Made by a program: the position numbers and the translations under genes. This document shows, one piece after another, positions 7,708-18,887 of a stretch of DNA of 64,000 nucleotides (positions are counted from its first letter, which is position 1; each line of letters opens with the position of its first letter). Origin of the DNA: Methylobacterium phyllostachyos (lineage in GTDB: Bacteria > Pseudomonadota > Alphaproteobacteria > Rhizobiales > Beijerinckiaceae); contig NZ_FNHS01000004.1 of NCBI RefSeq assembly GCF_900103445.1, positions 124,001 through 188,000 on the forward strand, read 5' to 3'. The notes under the pieces were generated by a model that saw only the letters and a list, made by a program, of their open reading frames with translations, was not told the DNA's origin and did no database searches.

Positions 7708-9891
7708 TCAGTCCCCAATTCCGAACAGCTTCTCGATGAAGTTGCGATCATCCTTCTGCACGCGCCGAGCCGGTGAAGGCGCACGCGGCGCGGGCGCCTC
7801 CGGCGCGCCGAAGATTTGGCCGAGGATCCCAGCCGGCGCCTCCGGGGCCGCGTTCGCCACCGAGGCAGTCGTTTCCGGCGCCCTGCGCCAGCGATTGATG
7901 TTCGGCAGCGGAACGGGATTCTGTCCCTTCAGCGCCTGCGTCATGTAGGTCTTCCAGATCTCGGCGGGCAGGTTGCCGCCGGACACCTTCTTGGTCAGCT
8001 CGCCGTCGTCGTTGCCAAGCCAGACCCCGGTCACGAGGCTGCCCGAGAAGCCGATGAACCACGCGTCGCGATAATCCTGGGTGGTGCCGCTCTTGCCCGC
8101 GAGGTCCCAGCCCGGGATGTCCGCCTTCCGGCCGGTTCCCGAGACGAAGGTCTCGTGCATCATCGCGTTCATCATGCCGTCGGCGTCGGCGCTCATCACC
8201 CGGCCGAGCCCGCTTTCGGCCCGCTTGTAGAGCACCTTGCCGTCCGCGCCCTTCACGGCCGTGACCACGTAGGGGATCACGCCGGTACCGCCGTTGGCGA
8301 AAGCCCCATAGGCGCCGACCATCTCCAGCAGCGTCACCTCGGAGGTACCCAGCGCAATCGAGCCGTTGGCCTGCAGCGGCGAGGTGATGCCGAGCCGCTG
8401 CGCGGTCTGCACCACCACCTTCGGGCCGACCTCTTGGCCGAGACGGACCGCGACGGTATTGAGGGACTGAGCCAGGGCCGTGCGCAGGGTGACAGGCCCC
8501 GCATAGCGATGCGAGTAGTTCTCCGGCGCCCAGTTGCCGATACGGATCGGCGCGTCCTCCCGCACCGTGTCGGGGGTGTCGCCGTGCTCGACGGCGGCGA
8601 GGTACACGAACGGCTTGAACGAGGAGCCAGGCTGGCGCTTGGCCGTGGTGGCGCGGTTGAACTGGCTCTGCGCGTAGTCGCGCCCGCCGATCAGTGCGCG
8701 GATCGCCCCGTCGGGGCGCATCGAGACCATCGCGCCCTGGCTTACATTGAAGCGCTCGCTCTTGGCGTTCAGCTCCTCGGTCAGCGCCCGCTCGGCGGCG
8801 GCCTGCAGGCCCGTATCGACGGTGGTCTGGACCGTGATGTCGGTGTCGAACTTGCCGACGTAGTCGTCGAGCACGTCCATCACGAGGTCGGCGACGTAGT
8901 TCGCCGAGCCGCCGCCGCGGGCGTTGGCGGGCTTGGCCGGCTGGGCCAGCGCCACCTTCACGTCCTGCGCGGTCACGAAGCCGAGTTCCTGCATGGCGGC
9001 GAGCACCTGCGCGGCGCGGGCCTGGGCAGCCGGGAGGTTGCGGTTCGGGGCGAGCCGCGAGGGCGCCTGAACGAGGCCGCCGAGCATCGCCGCCTGGGCG
9101 AGCGACACCTCCTTGGCGGGCTTGCCGAAATAGCGCTGCGCCGCCGCCTCGACCCCGTAGGCGCCGGCTCCGAAATAGACGCGGTTCAGGTAGAGTTCGA
9201 GGATCTCGTCCTTGCTGTACTTGTGCTCCAGCCAAAGGGCGAGGATCGCCTCCTGGATCTTCCGGGAGGCCGAGCGCTCGGGCGTCAGGAACAGGTTCTT
9301 GGCGAGCTGCTGAGTGAGGGTCGAGCCGCCCTGCGCGACGCCGCGCCGGGTCAGGTTCTGGCCGATAGCCCGCAGGATGCCGACCGGATCGACGCCGAAA
9401 TGCTGGTAGAAGCGCCGGTCCTCGATCGCCACGAAGGCCCGCGGCAGGTAGGGCGGCAATTCCTTGATCGAAACCACCCGGCCGCCGGTCTCGCCGCGGT
9501 TGGCGAGCAGCGTGCCGTCGCTCGCGAGGATCGCGATGTTGGGCGGGCGCTTCGGGACCGCCAGCTGGTCGATCGGCGGAAGCTGGGAGGCGTGATAGGC
9601 GATGAGGCCGGCAAGCCCGATGACGCCCCAGAGGCCGAGCACCACCGTGGTGTAGACGATCCGGCCCAGCCACGAACGCCGCCGCCGCTTCCGGCCCGCC
9701 GCCGGACGTGACGGTGCCTTGGACGGCTTGCGTGCCGGCCCGTTCGCTCGCTGTGCCACGCTGTCTCCCGTTCCAGCCCGGTCCTCCCGGGACAGGCGCA
9801 GATCGAGGTCGCCGCGATCCCGAACGCGCCCCTCCGGCACGTCGAAATTCGGCTCTCTCCTGCCGCGACCCTCACCTTGACCCTTGGCCAT
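7708..9891 (-). CDS. mrcA: Penicillin-binding protein 1A (bifunctional class A)
   Basis: A 727-residue class A PBP that polymerises glycan strands and cross-links peptidoglycan in the periplasm. The ATG at 9891 is chosen because it starts the basic Arg-rich cytoplasmic tail (about residues 1-85) before one membrane anchor (about 85-110). The glycosyltransferase domain shows AIEDRRFYQHFGVDP, QGGSTLTQQLAKNLFL and YLNRVYFGAGAYG. The transpeptidase domain shows the catalytic SSFKPF (SxxK), SLN and GKSGTTQDYRDAWFIG (KTG box, here KSG). The C-terminus is Pro/Ala-rich. It stands alone, oriented leftwards. Confidence 0.93.
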   Translation of the reverse strand: MAKGQGEGRGRREPNFDVPEGRVRDRGDLDLRLSREDRAGTGDSVAQRANGPARKPSKAPSRPAAGRKRRRRSWLGRIVYTTVVLGLWGVIGLAGLIAYHASQLPPIDQLAVPKRPPNIAILASDGTLLANRGETGGRVVSIKELPPYLPRAFVAIEDRRFYQHFGVDPVGILRAIGQNLTRRGVAQGGSTLTQQLAKNLFLTPERSASRKIQEAILALWLEHKYSKDEILELYLNRVYFGAGAYGVEAAAQRYFGKPAKEVSLAQAAMLGGLVQAPSRLAPNRNLPAAQARAAQVLAAMQELGFVTAQDVKVALAQPAKPANARGGGSANYVADLVMDVLDDYVGKFDTDITVQTTVDTGLQAAAERALTEELNAKSERFNVSQGAMVSMRPDGAIRALIGGRDYAQSQFNRATTAKRQPGSSFKPFVYLAAVEHGDTPDTVREDAPIRIGNWAPENYSHRYAGPVTLRTALAQSLNTVAVRLGQEVGPKVVVQTAQRLGITSPLQANGSIALGTSEVTLLEMVGAYGAFANGGTGVIPYVVTAVKGADGKVLYKRAESGLGRVMSADADGMMNAMMHETFVSGTGRKADIPGWDLAGKSGTTQDYRDAWFIGFSGSLVTGVWLGNDDGELTKKVSGGNLPAEIWKTYMTQALKGQNPVPLPNINRWRRAPETTASVANAAPEAPAGILGQIFGAPEAPAPRAPSPARRVQKDDRNFIEKLFGIGD

Positions 9892-10131
9892 GCATTCCGT
9901 CTTCGATTGATCCGAATCGGCGCGCCCGAACCCTGCGCAGCCGCGCGGCCTTCCCACGGAAAAGGCGACGGTTTCGGGACCGGACATGACACGGGCCGTC
10001 GCCGCTGCGTGTCCGCCTTGTCGAATCCGTTTGTGACCGCATCGCGGTCACGCTGGACGAGAAGGCTCGCCAATCCGTTAAGAGCGCATCAACCTCTTCC
10101 GCTGGCCGGGACACGGACAGTCGGGCGAGGG

Positions 10132-10512
10132 CTACGCCTCCGGATCCGGGCGCACCATGACCCCGAGGACGCGCCGTGCCTCTGCGAGGAGCACCGGATG
10201 CCGGGCCGATTGCGGACCCTCATCGGGCGTCTCGCGGCCGAGCCGGGCAATGCGTGACCGAAACAGGCGGCGGCGCAGGCCGAACCGCCAAAGGCTCATC
10301 AAAAGGGCCTGGAGGACCAACCGGACGGCCTCGGTCCGCTCCCGCTCTCGAACAAGCTCGAGCTGCAGGGCCTCCTCGCGGTGGCGGGCCGCCTCGAGGT
10401 CCCTGCGGGTCGCGGCCCGTTCGGCCTCATCCCCGCGCGCAGCCGCGAGCTCGATCCGGCATTGCTGCAACGCGCTGAGCAGCAAAAGCTCCTGCGCGGA
10501 CGCATCCCTCAT
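10132..10512 (-). CDS. Hypothetical coiled-coil protein
   Basis: A 126-residue protein from the ATG at 10512, which has a strong AGGAGG Shine-Dalgarno; an in-frame GTG at 10536 is less likely. Residues 5-65 are Ala/Glu/Arg/Leu-rich with heptad periodicity, predicting a coiled coil. A short hydrophobic/basic stretch (LLMSLWRFGLRRRLFRSR) follows, and the C-terminus carries GVMVRP. No known domain; function not assigned. Confidence 0.5.
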   Translation of the reverse strand: MRDASAQELLLLSALQQCRIELAAARGDEAERAATRRDLEAARHREEALQLELVRERERTEAVRLVLQALLMSLWRFGLRRRLFRSRIARLGRETPDEGPQSARHPVLLAEARRVLGVMVRPDPEA

Positions 10513-10697
10513 CAAGCCCTCCTGAAGCGTCACCACCCGGCCGCCACTCGGGTGGAACGCCCTACCCTCGCGTCACCCGCGCCGCATGTTCGGCGTGGTC
10601 GACATCAGGCGACGCCATAGCGAGCACAGGCGCTGGCAGGAAGCCGGCATCCGGATTATTTCGCCTCGTCATCACGCGTCACGGGGGAATCGGGAAC

Positions 10698-11156
10698 GTG
10701 CGGAAACGGATTGCTGCGGCCGGCGTGGCCGGCGCGCTGGGGCTGGGCCTGAGCGGTCTCGGCCCGGCCCACGCCTATCAGCTCGACACAGTGAACTTGA
10801 TCGCCTGCGCGCAGGAAGGGGGCGTGTGCCGGATGCCCTATCCGACCAACGTCTATTTCGGGGTGCCCGGCCGAACCAATGGCCGGCCGTTCCCCCAGGG
10901 TGGCGTGATCGCATGCAACGTTCAGACCTTCGGCGATCCGGCCCCGGGCCGGCCGAAGAGCTGCTGGTACGCCCCGCGCATCTCCACCGGGGGATCGAGC
11001 GAACGCTACCGGAACGACGATTACGACGACCGACGCCGCGACACGTATCGCGACAACCGCGACTATTACGATCGTCCGCCCGTACGACGCCCATACGACG
11101 ACGATGACGACCGGCCCGCGCCGCGGCGCTACAGGGGCGACCCGGACGATTATTGA
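10698..11156 (+). CDS. Secreted protein with Asp/Arg/Tyr low-complexity tail
   Basis: A 152-residue protein starting at GTG 10698. A clear Sec signal peptide (about residues 1-26) ends in GPAHA before YQLD. The mature N-terminal domain (about 27-95) has four cysteines (LIACAQEGG, GVCRM, VIACN, KSCWY) that could form two disulfides. The C-terminal third is low complexity, made almost only of Arg, Asp, Tyr and Pro, likely disordered. No family is recognised. It ends just before a PilZ gene in another frame. Confidence 0.7.
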   Translation: MRKRIAAAGVAGALGLGLSGLGPAHAYQLDTVNLIACAQEGGVCRMPYPTNVYFGVPGRTNGRPFPQGGVIACNVQTFGDPAPGRPKSCWYAPRISTGGSSERYRNDDYDDRRRDTYRDNRDYYDRPPVRRPYDDDDDRPAPRRYRGDPDDY

Positions 11157-11272
11157 TCTCCCTCGTCGGCAAGCGCCAGGATGCCGTATCTGGGCTGTTA
11201 ACGGCCATCCGGCATGGTTCCCGGCAGCAAAGCCCGGCTTTCGCGGGCGCGCGGGTCCGTATGGAGGGACAT

Positions 11273-11518
11273 ATGACGGAGGACCGCCGCGGCACGTTCC
11301 GCAGGAACGCCTTCACGTTCGGCTCCCTGCTGCTCGCCCGCGGCGAGGTTGGCTGCCTGGTCTGGGATGCGACCGAGACCGGTGCCCAGATCGAGGTCGA
11401 GGACGACCAGCCGGTGCCGGACCGGTTTCCGTTGCGCCTTTCGGCGGACAGCGCTCCGCGCCCGGCCACCGTCGCGTGGCGGCGCAGTCGCCGGATCGGC
11501 ATTGCCTTCGAGGGCTGA
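11273..11518 (+). CDS. PilZ domain protein, probable c-di-GMP receptor
   Basis: An 81-residue single-domain protein. I use the ATG at 11273 with GGAGGG just upstream. The arginine motif (DRRGTFRRNAF) and the second motif WDATETGAQIEVE (Thr in place of the usual Ser in DxSxxG), followed by strands ending RRIGIAFEG, fit the PilZ fold, which binds cyclic di-GMP. A diguanylate cyclase is 4 kb away (5,938-7,479), but there is no operon link. The domain is short, so it likely acts as a free-standing effector. Confidence 0.75.
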   Translation: MTEDRRGTFRRNAFTFGSLLLARGEVGCLVWDATETGAQIEVEDDQPVPDRFPLRLSADSAPRPATVAWRRSRRIGIAFEG

Positions 11519-11527
11519 GACCGTCGA

Positions 11528-12601
11528 TCAGCTCGCCCGCAGGACCGGTCGCGCGGTGGGTGCGCCGGCCGGCGCGAGGTGGAAGCGTGCAGGCCTGACA
11601 AACAGAAAGCCCAGGCGCGTGCCGCGTACCAGCCGTTCCAGGAGAAGCGGCAGCAGCACCGCGACGACCATGACCGCAAGACTGACCGCGCCGATATCGG
11701 CGATGATCCCGGTGCGGATGAGGATCTCCCGCGCCGCCGCCATCGGCAGCGAGAAGGCGAGGTAGATGACGATCGAGCGCTGCCCGCAGGTGCGGATCGC
11801 CTCCGCCACGGGACCGCCGGCTCGGCCGATGAGGGCGGCCACGACCACGATCGCCAGCGCACCGGCCGCCCCGAGGGCGAGGCTGACGACGGGCAGGCTC
11901 GCCAGGGTCGGATGCACGGGATCGGCGGTGGGCGTCAAGGCGAGCCAGGCCTCCACGCCGGCCCAGAGCGCGAGGCCGATGAGGGCCGGGCCGAAGCGGC
12001 GCCGCGCAGCATCGGCCAACGCGAAGATCCTGTCAGCAAACAGATAGCCGGCAACGAAGTAGACGTAACGGGCGCAGAATTCCTCGATCAGGGTCGAGTC
12101 GCTGCGGATATCCGCGATCTGCAGCAGGGCGGCGGCGACCAGCAGCAGGCTGCCAGGGACACTGCGCAGCACTTTGGTCACGACCGAGAACACCGCCAGC
12201 AGATAGATGAACCACAGGCTTGAATAGGGCTCGATCAGGGCATGCGCGAGATGGGCAGCGAAGGCCGTCGGGCCGGCATCGCCGGCGATCTTGCCGTATT
12301 TGGCGGCCGACTGGATGACGAGCCACAGCAGGTAGAAATAGGCGAAGTGGACCACCCGGCGGTCCGAGAACAGGCGCCAGTCGCGGTCGATCACCCGCCC
12401 GATGAACAAACCCGACAGTAGGAAGAAATCGGGGATCCGGAACGGCTTCGCGAAGGCGACCACCGGGTGGAGGAAGCCCTCGCCGCCCATGGCGTCGCCC
12501 GTGCCGGTCACGGAATGCATCATCACGACCAGCAGGATGCAGATTCCCTTGGCGATATCGACCCAGGCGAGTCGATCCCGTGCGTCCGCTGCCCACGCCA
12601 T
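11528..12601 (-). CDS. Acyltransferase 3 family membrane protein
   Basis: A 357-residue integral membrane protein of the acyltransferase 3 family, which O-acetylates or otherwise acylates surface glycans. From the ATG at 12601 the protein opens with RLAWVDIAKGICILLVVMMH, the family signature with the conserved His, then PDFFLLSGLFIGR and about ten membrane helices. In-frame ATGs at 12688 and 12658 would add up to 29 non-conserved residues. No glycan gene lies next to it, so the substrate cannot be told. It converges on the PilZ gene with nine bases between stops. Confidence 0.82.
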   Translation of the reverse strand: MAWAADARDRLAWVDIAKGICILLVVMMHSVTGTGDAMGGEGFLHPVVAFAKPFRIPDFFLLSGLFIGRVIDRDWRLFSDRRVVHFAYFYLLWLVIQSAAKYGKIAGDAGPTAFAAHLAHALIEPYSSLWFIYLLAVFSVVTKVLRSVPGSLLLVAAALLQIADIRSDSTLIEEFCARYVYFVAGYLFADRIFALADAARRRFGPALIGLALWAGVEAWLALTPTADPVHPTLASLPVVSLALGAAGALAIVVVAALIGRAGGPVAEAIRTCGQRSIVIYLAFSLPMAAAREILIRTGIIADIGAVSLAVMVVAVLLPLLLERLVRGTRLGFLFVRPARFHLAPAGAPTARPVLRAS

Positions 12602-12709
12602 TGCCGCATCCCCAGTACCAGCCTGATCCTGGACCGGGCCTGGTTGACGGCAAGCCATGAAAACGGCGCGATCTGCCGACGTGGACAAGAGGCAGTAAAT
12701 ATTCGCCGT

Positions 12710-13084
12710 TCAGGTCTTCCGCTTGGTGGCCCGGCGGTCGCGGGTCATCCGCGTGGCCGCGTGAAAATCATCGGGCTTGCCGCGGACCCACACGAGGAAC
12801 CGCGCGATCTCCGGATCGGTGCGCAGCGCCGCCACGTCGGCGAGGCGCTTGGCGATCTTGGCCTCGCTGTAGCGCGCATGGATGGCCGAATGGCAGATCT
12901 GGTGCAGCCGTACGGTGCCGCGGTGGGTACCGCCCTTCAGCTTCGGCGTGAGGTGATGCAGGCTGGAGCGGGCGCGGGATGGAATTGGCCGTTCACAGAG
13001 CGGACAGATCGGATCGGGCTCGCGTGCGCCGGCCGGCGGATCGAGACTCTCATCCTTCCAGCGCTGGGACCGCCGTCCGACCAC
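12710..13084 (-). CDS. HNH endonuclease domain protein
   Basis: A 124-residue protein from a GTG at 13084. A compact HNH nuclease domain is visible: CPLCERPIP (first Cys pair), SLHHLTPKLKGGTHRG with the catalytic His, then RLHQICHSAIHARYS with the final metal ligands. The C-terminal 50 residues are basic. Proteins like this act as general DNA nicking or repair nucleases; the specific role is unknown. Its 5' end overlaps the 3' end of the adjacent damaged hydrolase gene by 35 bases. Confidence 0.8.
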   Translation of the reverse strand: MVGRRSQRWKDESLDPPAGAREPDPICPLCERPIPSRARSSLHHLTPKLKGGTHRGTVRLHQICHSAIHARYSEAKIAKRLADVAALRTDPEIARFLVWVRGKPDDFHAATRMTRDRRATKRKT

Positions 13085-13685
13085 GCGCGCACTCCTTCCT
13101 CAAGCCGCCCTTCCGCTGGACCTGCGGCAGGCAGCCGGCGCCCCCACGCACCCCGAACCAAGCCGCCGCCTCGCGATCCCGGCTGCCGAGGATGGAGACG
13201 TGATCACCTGGGACCAGCTCGATGCGCGCCTTGAGCCCAACCACGGCGGCAAGCGCCAAAGCAAGCTTGGCGGGCACCACCGGATCGTCGCGGCCCTGAA
13301 CGATCAGCACCGACGCCGTCCCGGAGCGGATCCGCAGATCGGAGCGGTAGGTGTCGCGCAGGAGCCAGGACGGAGCCAGCGGGACATGCAGCCGCACCGG
13401 GTGCGCCATCACGTCGAACGGTGCATCCAGGTAGAGACCGCGCGGGGCGCCCGCGACCGCCACGGCGGCGGCGAGGGCCTGGAGCGAGCGGGCCCACCCG
13501 GCCGCGCGCCAGGGATCGGCGCAGAAGCGCGCCGCGTGCGGCTCGGGGCGTGAACCAAAGCCGTGGAAGCTGACCACGATCCCGCAATCCGGCGCCTGCG
13601 GCCGCCAGCGGTCGCGCAGCCGCTCGCCATCCTCGATCTCGATGATCTGCGCCTCAACGGCCGGCGGTGCGGTCGTGGGCGGCAT
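13050..13685 (-). pseudogene. Alpha/beta hydrolase with internal deletion of the nucleophile region
   Basis: The frame is open (211 codons from ATG 13685) but the protein is not a complete hydrolase. The oxyanion region VVSFHGFGSRPEP, the lid-side region RGLYLDAPFDVMAH, the acid strand SVLIVQGRDDPVV and the final PGDHVSILG are all present and in order. Between RAAGW and RSLQALAAAVAV (near position 13,495), however, about 45-50 residues expected in this fold are missing, and the GxSxG nucleophile elbow is reduced to ARSLQ. The open frame suggests an in-frame deletion. It is likely catalytically dead. Confidence 0.6.
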
Positions 13686-13866
13686 CGACCGACAGGCGCC
13701 CGGATAGATGAAGCGGCCCACATGAAGGCCACCACCGCAGCAGCAAAATACATCCGACAGGAGACGCAACCATACAGATATACAATACGCGCATGTTGGA
13801 CGCCGCTTTGCGGCGACCCCCACAATGCGATCTCCGCAGAGCAACCCGATCAATCGCAAAGATAGA

Positions 13867-14712
13867 ATGGCAGCACTGTCGATCTTGCTATTTCGGAAGA
13901 CTCAAGCTTTTCATCCGGAAGAACGAGTCGATGGCACGCTTCGTATGACCGGACAAACGCGAACCCAACGCTTTGATCTTCGCAAGCCAAGCGAGAATTT
14001 TCTATACATTGTTCTAACCTTTCTTTTGCTCGGCATAGCGCTCGATCAGGATTGGGTAAACGATCAGCCTGCAACTTTCGCGTGGGCCATGTCCGCCTGG
14101 TTGCTCAGTTTGTGCCTGCACGAGTTCGGACATGCCTGGGTCGCCTGGAAGGGCGGCGACGACGCGATCTTGGAGACCGGTTACCTGACACTCGACCCGC
14201 GGCACTACATCGATCCGATGTTCTCGGTGGTGATGCCGATGATCTTTCTCATGATCGGCGGGATCGGATTTCCGGGCGGCAGCGTGCTGATCAACCGCGC
14301 GCGGCTCCGCAGCCGTGCGTGGCAAAGCGCGATGTCGGCGGCCGGACCGGCGATGAACGGGCTGTTCCTGATCGCCCTGATGGCCTTCTATCAACTCTGC
14401 TCGGAGGAGGCCGAGGGGCTGCGGCTGGCGATCGCCGCCGCTGCCTTCGTGCAATGCACCGCCCTCGTGCTCAACCTGTTGCCGATCCCCGGTCTCGACG
14501 GCTACGGCATCCTGCAGCCCTGGCTTCCCGACACCGTCCAGGCCATCGGGGGCAAGATCGCCGTATATTCCGGCGTGATCTTGGTGGGCCTTTTCCTCGT
14601 CTCGAGCAGCTTCGGCCAAGCCTTATCGCGGGCGGGATTTGCTATGGCGATTGCCGCAGGCTTCGAGCATTCCGACATCGTATTCGGCTGTCATGCGATG
14701 CGGCTCTGGTGA
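13867..14712 (+). CDS. M50 (site-2 protease) family membrane metallopeptidase
   Basis: A 281-residue membrane protein. The zinc motif LCLHEFGHAWVA lies in the second hydrophobic segment (about residue 85), and the second metal-ligand motif NLLPIPGLDGYG (about residue 218) is typical of M50 peptidases. About five to six membrane helices are predicted, consistent with intramembrane proteolysis. An alternative ATG at 13945 would remove 26 poorly conserved residues. The substrate is unknown; there is no sigma/anti-sigma pair next to it. It ends about 70 bases before the thiC riboswitch and is probably a separate transcript. Confidence 0.85.
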   Translation: MAALSILLFRKTQAFHPEERVDGTLRMTGQTRTQRFDLRKPSENFLYIVLTFLLLGIALDQDWVNDQPATFAWAMSAWLLSLCLHEFGHAWVAWKGGDDAILETGYLTLDPRHYIDPMFSVVMPMIFLMIGGIGFPGGSVLINRARLRSRAWQSAMSAAGPAMNGLFLIALMAFYQLCSEEAEGLRLAIAAAAFVQCTALVLNLLPIPGLDGYGILQPWLPDTVQAIGGKIAVYSGVILVGLFLVSSSFGQALSRAGFAMAIAAGFEHSDIVFGCHAMRLW

Positions 14713-14785
14713 GCCGAGACGGCCGGACGATGCCTGTAGCCATCCAACATTGACAAAGTGCGGCGCGGGCCTGAGTCTGGAAGCG

Positions 14786-14876
14786 TTCCGAGGGGGGCCC
14801 CGCAGGGGGCTGAGATTGGGCATACGGCCCTGACCCTTGAACCTGATCCGGCTCATACCGGCGGAGGGACGGGAAC
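14786..14876 (+). promoter_or_regulatory. TPP riboswitch (THI element) of thiC
   Basis: The conserved core is directly readable: GGGGG-CTGAGA (from 14805) and then ACCCTTGAACCTGATC (14833-14848), followed by CTCATACCGGCGGAGGGA, which matches the thiamin box. It lies about 85 bases upstream of the thiC ATG. In this class, binding of thiamine pyrophosphate closes the structure and represses expression, in alphaproteobacteria usually by blocking translation initiation. Confidence 0.96.
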
Positions 14877-14926
14877 CTGCGGCCGCGTGCCTCGCGGCCG
14901 GCTCTCGCATCTCACCCATCGCGTGA

Positions 14927-16846
<1,920 letters not shown>

Positions 16847-16852
16847 GGCTGA

Positions 16853-16885
16853 GGCACGCCCATCCCCTCAGGAGGTGGGCGTGCC
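16853..16885 (+). terminator. Hairpin after thiC
   Basis: A perfect 10-bp inverted repeat (GGCACGCCCA / TGGGCGTGCC) with a 13-base loop begins seven bases after the thiC stop. There is no T-run after it, so it is a candidate terminator or 3'-end stabiliser rather than a classic rho-independent terminator. Confidence 0.6.
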
Positions 16886-17497
16886 GCAGACCGTCTCCAG
16901 ATCGCCGCCACGGGGGGCCTCGGTCAGCATCGAGGTCCCGGCACGGGCACCCTGGGCGTCATCAGGTCCGAGGCGATGCCGTTAAAGAGCCGGTCGACGC
17001 CGGACAGGGCTCTGGCCGCGGCTTCGCATGGCATCCAGCTCCTGAATTCTGGACTAGGCACTGCCCATCGCGTGGCGGCCGAGCACGCGTCGCGGCGACG
17101 CCGACGCGATGTATCGTGCCGGCTCCGATCAGGCTCGGTCTGCAGTCGGGCAAGTATCGCGCTGTGGTGCCGCGCGATGCAAGTGGCCGCGTACCGCGGT
17201 GGCGCCGCTTGCATCCGCCGGGATGAGAGCGACGATCGTCTCAGAATTCCACGCTCCGGACCCGACTGAGAGGAGCCCCGACGATCAAGTCCTACGCGCC
17301 TCCACCTCTTCGAGGCGGACACCCCGCGGGGCGGCAAAAGTCGGGAAAACAGAAGGAATTGAAGGCGATCCGGTAACGCGCCGTTCAGCGCCTGCACGAC
17401 TTCGACTCCGCAACCGGTGGACCGATCGCGAGCATTAAGGATCGCTTAGGCGACGCTGCCACTAATTCTACGATCACAGGATCGCAGGAGATCAACC
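16886..17497. other. 612-base region without a supportable gene
   Basis: Open frames here show no codon bias, domain or ribosome-binding site that I can support. The stretch before 17498 is relatively AT-rich (around 17,440-17,490) and probably holds the promoter of the FlaG-like gene. Confidence 0.5.
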
Positions 17498-17839
17498 ATG
17501 GAGATCCGTCCGCTGGTCTCGTCGGCGCAGGGGCCGCAGGGACTCGACGCACTCGGGGCTACAGCCGCAGCGGCCCCCACGCAGCAGCCATCTGCGCCGT
17601 CAGCGGTTGCCACGACGCTGGAGCCTGCGGTGAAGCTCGACCTTGCGACGACCACTTCCGGCAAAGCGCGCTACATCCAGGATCCGGATACAAGCGCGAT
17701 CGTTTTTCAGGTAGTGGATACTGCCTCAGGAAATGTGATCGACCAGTTACCGAGCGAAACGGCACTCCGGAATCGCGCGTACGAATCGGCGCGCGAGACG
17801 CACAACCCGCAGACCGGAAGCGTGTCGCGAGTCGCCTGA
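17498..17839 (+). CDS. FlaG-like protein
   Basis: A 113-residue protein with an AGGAG site before its ATG. The N-terminal half is Ala/Pro/Gln-rich and likely disordered. The C-terminal part (about residues 60-100) has the FlaG-type pattern IVFQVVDTASGNVIDQLPSE, which in flagellar FlaG proteins reads V-x-V-x-D-x-x-TGEVIRQIP. No flagellar genes are nearby, so a flagellar role is inference from the motif only. The remaining residues show no other feature. Confidence 0.6.
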   Translation: MEIRPLVSSAQGPQGLDALGATAAAAPTQQPSAPSAVATTLEPAVKLDLATTTSGKARYIQDPDTSAIVFQVVDTASGNVIDQLPSETALRNRAYESARETHNPQTGSVSRVA

Positions 17840-18015
17840 AACCGCGCGGCCACAGGAACGGATCCGCGTGTCCCCCGGCGCGACCGCGTGGTGGAAATCG
17901 CAGCCATCCGTTTGACGCCGTCACCGTTCGGCTGTTAGACCGTGGCCAAGCATGAACGCGTGCGCTGTCGGCGGGGTGACTAGCCTGCCTTCGCCACCGG
18001 GCACCGTTGATGTGG

Positions 18016-18090
18016 GCGGGCGTAGTTCAGTGGTAGAACGTCAGCTTCCCAAGCTGAATGTCGTCGGTTCGATCCCGATCGCCCGCTCCA
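18016..18090 (+). tRNA. tRNA-Gly (anticodon CCC)
   Basis: The cloverleaf folds by eye. The acceptor GCGGGCG pairs with CGCCCGC. A D-arm with GTTCAGTGGTAGAAC is followed by an anticodon stem TCAGC/GCTGA around the loop TTCCCAA (anticodon CCC). A T-arm with TTCGATC precedes discriminator T and an encoded CCA. It marks the boundary between the core-like left part and the accessory region to its right. I did not find a clear copy of its 3' end further along. Confidence 0.95.
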
Positions 18091-18294
18091 ATTATTACAA
18101 GCACTTACCGAGATGGCGTGGTACGCCGAAATTCGAGCGTACCACCAGCGGACCACCGTCAGGGCGAATCAGGCGGCGCCCTTCGCCACTCGGCGAACCT
18201 TTTTCTGGGCGGTGACCGTGTCCCGCATCGGCGCTACGAGGGATTACCCCGGAACTTGGTAGTGTTTGGGCGCGGCGCACTGTAGGGTCTCGCT

Positions 18295-18745
18295 TCACCG
18301 GTTGACCACGAGGCACGTGGGCAAGCTTCCCGTCTCGATGATGATTTGCCGGTCGATCTTTCGGGCCCACTCGGCCAAGAAACCGAGGTTGTAGATCTCG
18401 AAGAAGTTGTTGACCGCCTGCAGGCGGACCCGCTGACCATCCTCGATGACCGCACCGTCGGAAAAGACGGTTTCGCCTTGACGGTTACAGCGCATCCCGG
18501 CGGCTAACGCTGAGAGCGCCCCCTCGATCCAGACGCCGGCCTGCTGAGATGCTCACGATCTGCGGCATGTCGGCGTCACGGATACGGTAAGTCCGGATGC
18601 GCGCCGTCCCGTCGGCGTGCGTGGTCGTGTCGATCAGAATGGGCCGCTGCCAGATGAAGGTCTCGCCGCGGCGCTCCCGGACCGAGTCGTCCCCAAGCGC
18701 CGCAAAGGCGCCCGCGCGAGATCGTCCAGTTCGTTGACTCTAGGC
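18295..18745 (-). pseudogene. Frameshifted hypothetical gene
   Basis: Two adjacent reverse-strand frames read like one protein. The 5' part (about 18,555-18,745) gives VNELDDLARA, then RERRGETFIWQRPILID and RIRTYRIRDADMPQIVSI. The 3' part continues in the next frame with QQAGVWIEGALSALAAGMR, FSDGAVIEDGQRVRLQAVNN and ends TCLVVNR. The switch lies near 18,550, in AGCATCTCAGCAG. The 3' part alone could restart at the ATG at 18495 (66 residues). No family is recognised. Either an indel has inactivated it or there is an assembly error. Confidence 0.45.
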
Positions 18746-18887
18746 CTTGTAAATCACTCCCCACAGAGATCGTGGACCTTGCATGCCGATACGGCCGCAG
18801 GCCGCTTGACGGCGGAGCGACTTTCGGTCTTGGATTGACCCTACCGCCGCGGCACCGCCGGGTGGAAACGACCAAAGGATCGCCTCG

